From positions 241,263,143 through 241,327,142 of the forward strand of contig OX465281.1 in the NCBI GenBank assembly GCA_949987705.1: 64,000 bases of DNA, written 5' to 3'. Each line of letters opens with the position of its first letter. The stretch's first letter is position 1. Below, piece by piece: positions 57,584-64,000 of this stretch. Position numbers and translations under genes: made by a program. Origin of the DNA: Thereva unica (taxonomy: Eukaryota; Arthropoda; Insecta; Diptera; Therevidae). The notes beneath the pieces were generated by a model. That model was not told the DNA's origin. It worked only from the letters and a program-made list of their open reading frames with translations, and did no database searches.

Positions 57584-57724
57584 GTTTCAATAGCGTCATG
57601 GCCTAGCTAATGTTTGACAGCTTCGTAAATGTAAAATTCTCATTAAATTTAATTATTCCATTTAATGACAGTTTCAAATTTATGCAGCTGTCAAACAATA
57701 GGTAGGCCATGACGCTATTGAAAC
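57584..57724. mobile_element. 141-bp hairpin MITE with arms of about 45 bp
   Basis: GTTTCAATAGCGTCATGGCC then TA.CTA.TGTTTGACAGCT at the left is repeated inverted at the right, leaving a loop of about 50 nt. This is a small foldback element or a hairpin-forming transcript. No target duplication is evident. Confidence 0.8.
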
Positions 57725-57934
57725 CAGTGCCGACGGATCGTGTTGGGCCCGGGTGGGTAGTCTGGAAAAACTGAGAACCCTTGAAAATTGTTATTAGGCA
57801 AAACCCTTTTTGAGAAGGTAGATCAACAAACATATGGAGTTCCGTAGATATCTATCCTAGTGGACCCAGGTGGATCACAATGTATTTGGCTACGCCTCCC
57901 AATTCGATTCGCGGATGACATCGAGGTAGTACTC

Positions 57935-58135
57935 TAAACATGCTAAGGGCGATGGTAAACAATTTTCGCCGGAAAAGGCGAAGTACCGATGAAATAAATT
58001 CGTTGTGTGCACACGGCGACAAAGAAAATAACGTTTGACAGGCAACGACTACAAAATAGAAAATAGATTGATTGGTCAGCATGTATTCTATTCGTTTTTG
58101 ACAATCGCTTTCGTCGGTTGCCCTAAACATGCTTA
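57935..58135. mobile_element. TIR element, family X copy 1
   Basis: The left end TAAACATGCTAAGGGCGATG and the inverted right end TAAGCATGTTTAGGGC pair imperfectly. Internal GTGTGCACACGGCGACAAAG and TTTGACAGGCAACGACTAC segments are shared with copy 2 at 58389-58779. Confidence 0.65.
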
Positions 58136-58388
58136 CAGCATGAGATCGAATTATGCGCGAACGAAACTATTTAGAGCCTACACAATTCTATGAACACCCA
58201 AAAGCGTTGGACGCTTAATGTGACCGACACTCAAACAACGCTTGTTCAATGTCAAGCCCCCCAAGCGTATTTGGACACGTTCGGGCTTTTGTCGATGTTG
58301 CCTCAATCGTTGGAAGCCAAAATTTGAATAAAAATTTCACCGTAGAGCCGGCTGAAGAGATTAAAACACGTTCCGCAAGCGATTAATG

Positions 58389-58779
58389 CTGTAAACATGC
58401 TAAGGGCGACGGCGAAACTATTTTCCTCGGCCACTGCGAATAGCTCGACGAAATTTGTTGTGAGCACACACTAAGAGCGACGGCGACACAAATTAAAAAA
58501 CACACCGGAATTACCATCTAGCACAGCCGAGTATGCTGCACGCACACGCACACAGGAGCACACGAAAATAGCAACACAAGCCCACGGCTCACATGGATGC
58601 AACTTTGACAGGCGACGACTACGAAATAGAACTTGGATTGATTCGGTCGCCGAGCTCGGCGACGTAGTTATGGCAGTGGTCTGCAGATTGTGCAGCTTCA
58701 TACAATAGCGGCGTGTTCTATTCGTTATTGACAGTCGCTGAGCAAAGCGATTCGCCGGTCGCATTTAGCATGTTTGCAG
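58389..58779. mobile_element. TIR element, family X copy 2
   Basis: The left CTGTAAACATGCTAAGGGCG and inverted right CTGCAAACATGCTAAATGCG give TIRs of about 28 bp. The interior shares GAGCACACACTAAGAGCGAC and TTTGACAGGCGACGACTACG with copy 1. It lies in the same stretch about 250 bp away. No transposase is present. Confidence 0.7.
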
Positions 58780-59439
58780 AATAAAATGTGCCCGGATATT
58801 CTTATGATTAGTGAACAGAAAAATGAAGCTTTGCTGATCAGCAAATTGAGAAAACAAGTGTCGGTTCAAGGTATGGTAACAGATCAGATACAAGGAAGTG
58901 ATGACGAACTGGAGGCTTAAGTTTAAAGCACCCTTGGAGGGAATTGCGGACAAGGCTATTAGTGCCGCATTTCCAAGAATGCTTTCCAACGTGCACGCCC
59001 TAGAGCGAGCGAGTGAGTTTAGCTCAATCTTGCAATCCTGATTTCGCGTACAGGACCATATCTAACGATAAGGCGTGAGTGATATAGGGTGCGCCAAAAC
59101 AATTCTGAATTTTTTAGACATACGGGGAAATGACAATTCCATAAATGTTATCATTTCCTGTATGAATAAAATACAAGCCCTCATGCATTGTGATTTCTCC
59201 TTCGAAATTCGTTTACGGGCATCGCACTGTTCCATAGCATCTAACCACAACAAGATTCGCAGTGAGACTGATTGAATTGTGATTGAGAATATAAAGGAGC
59301 GAGTGATTTGGGGTTTTAAACAAACGGACTGAAGTTGCGTACTTTTCTTTTCGAATCTACATTCATGGGGGTTTGAGACTCTCAGTGCCCATGAAAAAAG
59401 CGATTTTGAGATTCCCAATTAAATACCTTCATCATTTAG

Positions 59440-59700
59440 AGCACGATGACTCACCGCCGTGCCCGGCATGTCCATGTATCCAGGATCAATAGAACGTCTT
59501 CTTTTATTATGTAATATTCGGCGAATATAAGACTGAACTACAGCCAATAGCTGAGGCGCCACTACCACCGGAAAACATCCTAGGAGACATGATCATAAAA
59601 TAGGATAGGCGGCGAAAGGAGAAGTTACGCAGAAAGTCGGGAAGTTGGGGCTGGAATGAGCCCAAGGAAAGAGAGAAAGGTGGAGGTGTTTTATTGGGTT
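59440..59700 (+). pseudogene. R1-like ORF2 C-terminal fragment
   Basis: DSPPCPACP.. then VFFYYVIFGEYKTELQPIAE and PLPPENILGDMIIK resemble the zinc-binding C-terminal region of R1-like elements (C..C, then F..C..F, then LTPENLV..ML). The expected His/Cys ligands are partly lost, and stops interrupt the frame. Confidence 0.55.
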
Positions 59701-60162
59701 CGGGTCCCACACAACCGGCATATAAGAGCCTGCAGTTTTTCGCCTTCCAACAAACGAAAATAAAAAAAATGATTGAATTTGAGGAGTTTTAATAAAACAA
59801 CATTGAATAAAATCGAAAGTGCGAAGTTAAACCAGCCTATGTTTACAAATTAGGACTATTTACTCACAAATTTCGGGTGGGTATTTTACCTACCCGTAAT
59901 TTTCCGGGTGGGTAATGCTACCCACCAAACACACATTATTTGTCGACTAAAGTGAAATACAATAAGCAATATAGTATACTCAATATACCGTTAGAACTAT
60001 GGTGGTCGTCTCAAGAAGGGGCGGATTACCTCTTTCACAACCGTTCTTTGATACACTTCATCGGTGTAAAATTCATACCTCGAAAAAGACCAACTCAATG
60101 GATGGTTTTTATTGGCTACTATTGGCTTATGGGTGCAACGAGGCGTACCGGGTAATAGCTAG

Positions 60163-61690
60163 TATTCTATAAGTCAGCTCGTCAACGTTAGCCATAAGGA
60201 AAAACTAATTGAAAACAATAAGTGTAACAAATACATAATACTCTAATCAAGTTATTATTACTAGTCAATATGACGTAACGTATTTGACTGAAGGATGTAC
60301 TATAACATATAACATAAATAAACAAAAAAACAAACAATTAAAATTAAGTTGTTTTAATTGAAAAATTAATGATTAATGAATTTTCAATATTAGAAAATTA
60401 TACAGTAGCTCACATGCGCGCGCATCTAGTCAACCAACAAATCTATTGTACGTGTATGATTAAAACGTGTACACCTTGACGATTTCAAGTTCAGATACAG
60501 CAAATTACAATCGGTTTTCCTCAAAAACCCAAAGATAGAATTTTAAAATATTTTTAATCAATATTTCTATATTTCCGCATTCGATATATGAAATTTTTGT
60601 TAAATAAAACCATAAAACCCCAGACCTTTTTCTGATTGTCCAACACCAAATTTGTGATGATTTAATTGGAGTTTAAAAAAAAAATATAAAAAATAAAAAA
60701 TAAACTCCCCAAAAATAATCACACAATTAACAACCGCCCACGAATTTCGCCAAGACATTTGTTTATCACCTGTTTAATCGAAGATGTCCTCAGAAGACTT
60801 ACAAACATCGAAGCTCAGATATCGTCGTCTTGTTATGATAATGACTACACACCGAAGTTTTTGGGAATATTTTTCATTTTATTTTTTTCTGATTAAGAAA
60901 CCTCCGGAATTTATGCCGTGTGAATTTCAGGTGGATTCGAAACTTCTCGCATTTTATTTTTTCAATCAATTTTTTAATAATTTTTCTTAATAATCATAAA
61001 AATAACACAAAAACATATTTATGAAAAGGATTTGTGGGCTATGGAACTTGTTATGCGTCCATCGAATTAAAGAGAGAAAAAAATACCTCCAGGTAAATTT
61101 ATAACATTTCAATCTTTTGCCGTGCGCTGCCGTGATATTGATAAAGCGCTTTTTTATGCTGATTAGATATGGTTGTGACTGTTTAGCATAGATGGATAGA
61201 TTTCGCATGGATTATGGGGATTTATATTTAGATTTGTTGATTATTATCGGTTGAAGAGATTTATGCTGGTAATTTGTGGCAGGTTAATACATTGTTGGTA
61301 AAATTAGAAATTGTAGATTGTGAGGAAGTAGGAAGTATCAGGTTCTTGTGCACTCTACTACTGTGAGCCGTGTTATGTTAATTTATGATATTTATTATCA
61401 AAGTAGGCGCTATTGTATGACGGAAATAATTATTGATTTGATGGCATTGCATTGGAAGTTCTTGTTTGGGTCGTAGGAGTTATCTTGCGTAAACTAGATC
61501 ATGCTTTTTAATCTGTTACCGTCCGAGTTAGCCCAAATTCGTGGACCTTCTATGGAACGCAACATAAGTTATTTTTCTGCGTGTAGTTTTTAACCAGCAC
61601 GATCAACCGTCAACCGTCAACCTTGAGGAGTTTCCATCCTTAGCCTACTACACTTAGATTTTCATTTCTCATCCTTCCTATATTACATCC
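60163..61690. other. AT-rich DNA, no feature seen
   Basis: No frame, repeat or splice pattern was recognised. The missing first exon of the cuticular gene could lie in this direction but no convincing candidate was found. Confidence 0.45.
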
Positions 61691-61697
61691 ACGGCAT

Positions 61698-61830
61698 TTA
61701 TGACCCTATCGTCCTGCTGTGGTGTCAATTGTGCTCCTGTATCTCATTTTTTCAGGCCACAACGCTTGAACAACGTGAGCAGTTTGTCTAGAGCTTTATG
61801 GCTTAGACTGATCTTTTTTTTTTGTTTATC
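61698..61830 (-). pseudogene. 3' coding end of the RT-RNase H non-LTR family
   Basis: The minus strand reads ISLSHKALDKLLTLFKRCGL then KK and a stop. It matches SSLSDKPLGRLLNLFRRSGL at the end of the 2.5-kb copy. Only this last part of the element is present. Confidence 0.65.
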
Positions 61831-62934
61831 ATGGTCAAGCTCAGGAATCACCCTTTGTACCACTAGTGAGTCATGTCGTTCAACTCATGGCGCAATGTCT
61901 AGTAGTAAGCTTGACCTGAAAATAGAAAAAGAATAGTAAAGGTTAAGGGTAGTCTGGTGGACGCATAAGGAGGAGGCAGTACCAGACTACCAAGTGAACA
62001 AGGAGGTGCACCGACCGCGAGGTGAAGATCCGACCTAAGCGGAAATTCGGAACCCTATTACTAAACGGTTAAGTCGGCGAGATGCCTTATTAGGGCTTCC
62101 GTTACCTTGCCGAGTTGTTAGGACAAAGGAGTATTGTCGTGGGAATCTAAATGCCAGGCTCCTTCTCACGGAAAAGCTAAATCCTCTGCCTTTTCGAACC
62201 GCCTGACATCTTTCTTCATCCATCAGCCTTAACACAATGCCAAAAATTGTATTAAAAGCCGCTAAGACCCTTGTCGCAGACAATGGTGACTCAGTTAAGA
62301 ATACCTAGCTCATCAACGGCGCTTTTTCAATCTTTAACAAAGGACTTGGTCCTATCAAGTTTTATAGCTCTGATTGTCGAAAATCAGAATAGGTCTTTTA
62401 TAGGTAGGATAACTAAGCTCTATTGAATTTTACAGAGGAGGATGTTACACGCGTCATACGAAAGATTTTTCGTTAGTTGAAAGTCACAAGGTTGTCTAAC
62501 TATATTTATGTGGAGTTTACCATGGGTTAACTCAGAGTAAGCGCTCATGGAAACGAGGGTTGAGAAATGTCTCGTTAAACCCAAGAAAATTCCACGAAGT
62601 ACGTCGGTTTAACCCGGGTTTTGCACATGGGTTTGTTTAAGAGACTTTACATATACCAACGGAGACACGACGTAAATTTATTTATCTGTCACTTCAACCC
62701 AGAACCGTCATGGAGACAGCATCGGGTTAACTTCAAGGTAAAAAGTTTCTGTAAACTCAACGAATACTTTGCCCCTGTTCATGGATACACAGTAAATGTC
62801 AAGCTACCCTACGCCTACGACAGAGGATTCTCCACATGCATATGAGTTGAGTGTACGGGGATTACTCTCGCGGCTAATGGTATTGTATGTCAAACAAACT
62901 ACTGAGTCAGTCTAACCAAGTATTCAGGTTAATT
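61831..62934. other. Unassigned sequence
   Basis: A GC-richer part at 61940-62290 has a minus-strand frame of 82 codons with no recognised motif. Around 62510-62640 GGGTTAA/GTTTAAC-type palindromes recur, perhaps a degenerate TIR element. No gene is supported. Confidence 0.35.
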
Positions 62935-63741
62935 GAGGAGTGGGCGAACAAAACGGCACATGTCCAGTTTTGCAAATTGTTCAGAAATCGCAAAAAACTG
63001 TTTCTGCCTCTGAACTGATCACATTAACTATTTATGAGTATGGTAGGTTGTGCTACTATTTGAACTCATTCAGACGGAAAATTTTTTTTTAAATATGTTT
63101 AATACTTTAAGAGAAAAAATTAAAACAAAAATGGACATGTGCCGTTTTGCGGGGACAGAACTGGACATGTACCGTTTTGTCAAACCCTTGAATGGACATG
63201 TGCCCTTTTGCAGGAACCCAACTGGACATGTTTTTTTGTTTTTAGCCTTTTATGGAGCTCCCTGGCCCCCTTAGAGGCAAGGGGAGATTTTTCTGGTATT
63301 TTTTCCTAATAGTAGGGTCTGTTACGCAAATTTTAAGGGGTCATAGTGCCCCACGGCTTGTTTTGGGGCCGTGGGAGGCAAAAGTGAGGTAAATTTTAGT
63401 GCATTTTTAGTGCAGTTTATGATGCACATACAAATCGATGTAATTAGAGCCCCAGGTGAGGTGCAATGAACTTCCATTGTTGATTAAAAACTTTTTTGTA
63501 TGAAATACGTGCCCTTTTGAAAATCCACATTAACGAATGGTTAAAAAATATGAATATTCGTAGGACATGTGCCTTTCTGCAGGGAAACCGTTACTTTGCT
63601 AACAAAAAAATATTACATGAAAGTGATTTTTGTAGTGTCTGAAATTGAAATTAGTTGCAGTTTAGTGTAATGAACACGATTCCGTCAAAAAACTTAAAAC
63701 GGCCAACCATGGACATGTGCCGTTTTGTTCGCCCACTCCTC
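62935..63741. mobile_element. 807-bp TIR element with repeated GGACATGTGCCGTTTTG motif
   Basis: The left end GAGGAGTGGGCGAACAAAAC continues GGCACATGTCCA and is repeated inverted at the right end (63711-63741). AATT flanks both ends (62931-62934 and 63742-63745), either as a 4-bp target duplication or as part of the TIR. GGACATGTGCC[GC]TTTTG or close variants occur near 63133, 63163, 63194, 63223, 63563 and 63712, beyond the inverted left copy. The interior carries a 74-codon frame made of the same repeats but no transposase. Confidence 0.8.
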
Positions 63742-63745
63742 AATT

Positions 63746-64000
63746 CTAAACTACGCTGGCATTGATTTCGATGGAAGTTTTTAAGTTTGTATCATTGATA
63801 TGCACATTTATAAGTAACTGAAAATGTCAATCTTTCATAATGAACCCAATTTTGTCATGTTCAGATTTCTTTTTATTAAGGGTTAACCCCATTTAATTTC
63901 CTAGTCATCTTTTATATACATATTTTTAAAATTTGCCTTTTCGTTCTCACGGGAACACGATCTAACATTAAGAAATAAACTTATTTAATTTTGAAATCTA
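63746..64000. other. AT-rich window end, no feature seen
   Basis: No frame or repeat recognised in the last 255 bases. Confidence 0.4.

Larger units (their letters stand above)
57362..60162 (+). mobile_element. Possible Helitron-like element with nested insertions
   Basis: A left segment TCTATATCTATAAAAATCTC continues into GTGTTTGTTATCGAACTCC. A right segment GCAACGAGGCGTACCGGGTA is followed by ATAGCTAGT (CTAG at 60159-60162). These look like the 5' TC and 3' CTAG ends of insect Helitrons. Between them lie a hairpin element, two related TIR elements and an R1-like fragment, all consistent with nesting. The 3' hairpin is weak, no Rep/helicase is present, and the pairing of these two ends is inference. 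Confidence 0.35.

Noticed and set aside
59420..59432. First exon of the cuticular gene (ATG AAG then GTATTT on the minus strand)
   Set aside because: It would give a signal peptide of only about 11 residues, and the donor is weak. Not convincing.
1..64000. CRISPR arrays, rRNA genes or bacterial operons
   Set aside because: Looked for and not seen. All repeats found are eukaryotic transposon types or simple repeats.

Overview
The window is arthropod, almost certainly insect, nuclear DNA. The signs are GT-AG introns, a cuticular protein with a Rebers-Riddiford chitin-binding domain, TATA/initiator promoters, AT-rich intergenic sequence and a dense load of typical insect transposable elements. 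No bacterial, organellar or CRISPR-type feature was seen. Nothing in the sequence fixes the order or species.

Only three host protein-coding genes can be supported, all on the minus strand. Two are tandem paralogues (15896-16587 and 21863-22546) of a small secreted protein family I do not recognise. Each has a 5-codon first exon, a 62-63 nt intron, a signal peptide, an acidic pro-segment ending in the furin-like site RSRR, a conserved Tyr/Gly-rich core, a Thr/Pro-rich mucin-like linker and a three-cysteine tail. They lie inside a segmental duplication (about 13.5-17.1 kb and 20.5-23.3 kb) that also carries the promoter. The third is a cuticular protein gene of at least four coding exons (57248 down to 45451). 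Its phases join exactly, and its two introns of more than 5 kb are full of dead retrotransposons. Its first exon was not found.

Most of the rest is transposon-derived. Non-LTR remnants fall into several groups. An RT-RNase H family has its longest copy at 2.5-3.9 kb and pieces at 32.4, 35.0, 38.5, 43.2, 54.7 and 61.7 kb. A jockey-like family lies at 12.1, 23.6+27.3, 44.3 and 52.4 kb. A CR1/jockey-type element (24.0-27.3 kb) is inserted in one of those copies. An EN-RT element lies at 17.7-20.4 kb between the two paralogues, and R1-like remains are at 33.0-35.0 and 59.4 kb. A tRNA-headed SINE with target-site duplications interrupts the R1-like copy. Short terminal-inverted-repeat elements are abundant. 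They include three hAT-type MITEs with perfect 8-bp duplications, a Harbinger-type MITE with a TTA duplication, a TTAA-flanked element carrying about 130-bp tandem repeats, hairpin elements, and two larger elements with an iterated internal motif.

Layout: 1-13 kb is mostly MITEs, a minisatellite and retroelement fragments. 13.5-23.3 kb is the secreted-protein duplication. 23.6-44 kb is retroelements, MITEs and AT-rich DNA. 44.3-57.3 kb is the cuticular gene with its TE-loaded introns. 57.4-64 kb is nested TIR/Helitron-like sequence. The least understood host biology here is the tandem secreted-protein family, which is the best candidate for something undescribed.
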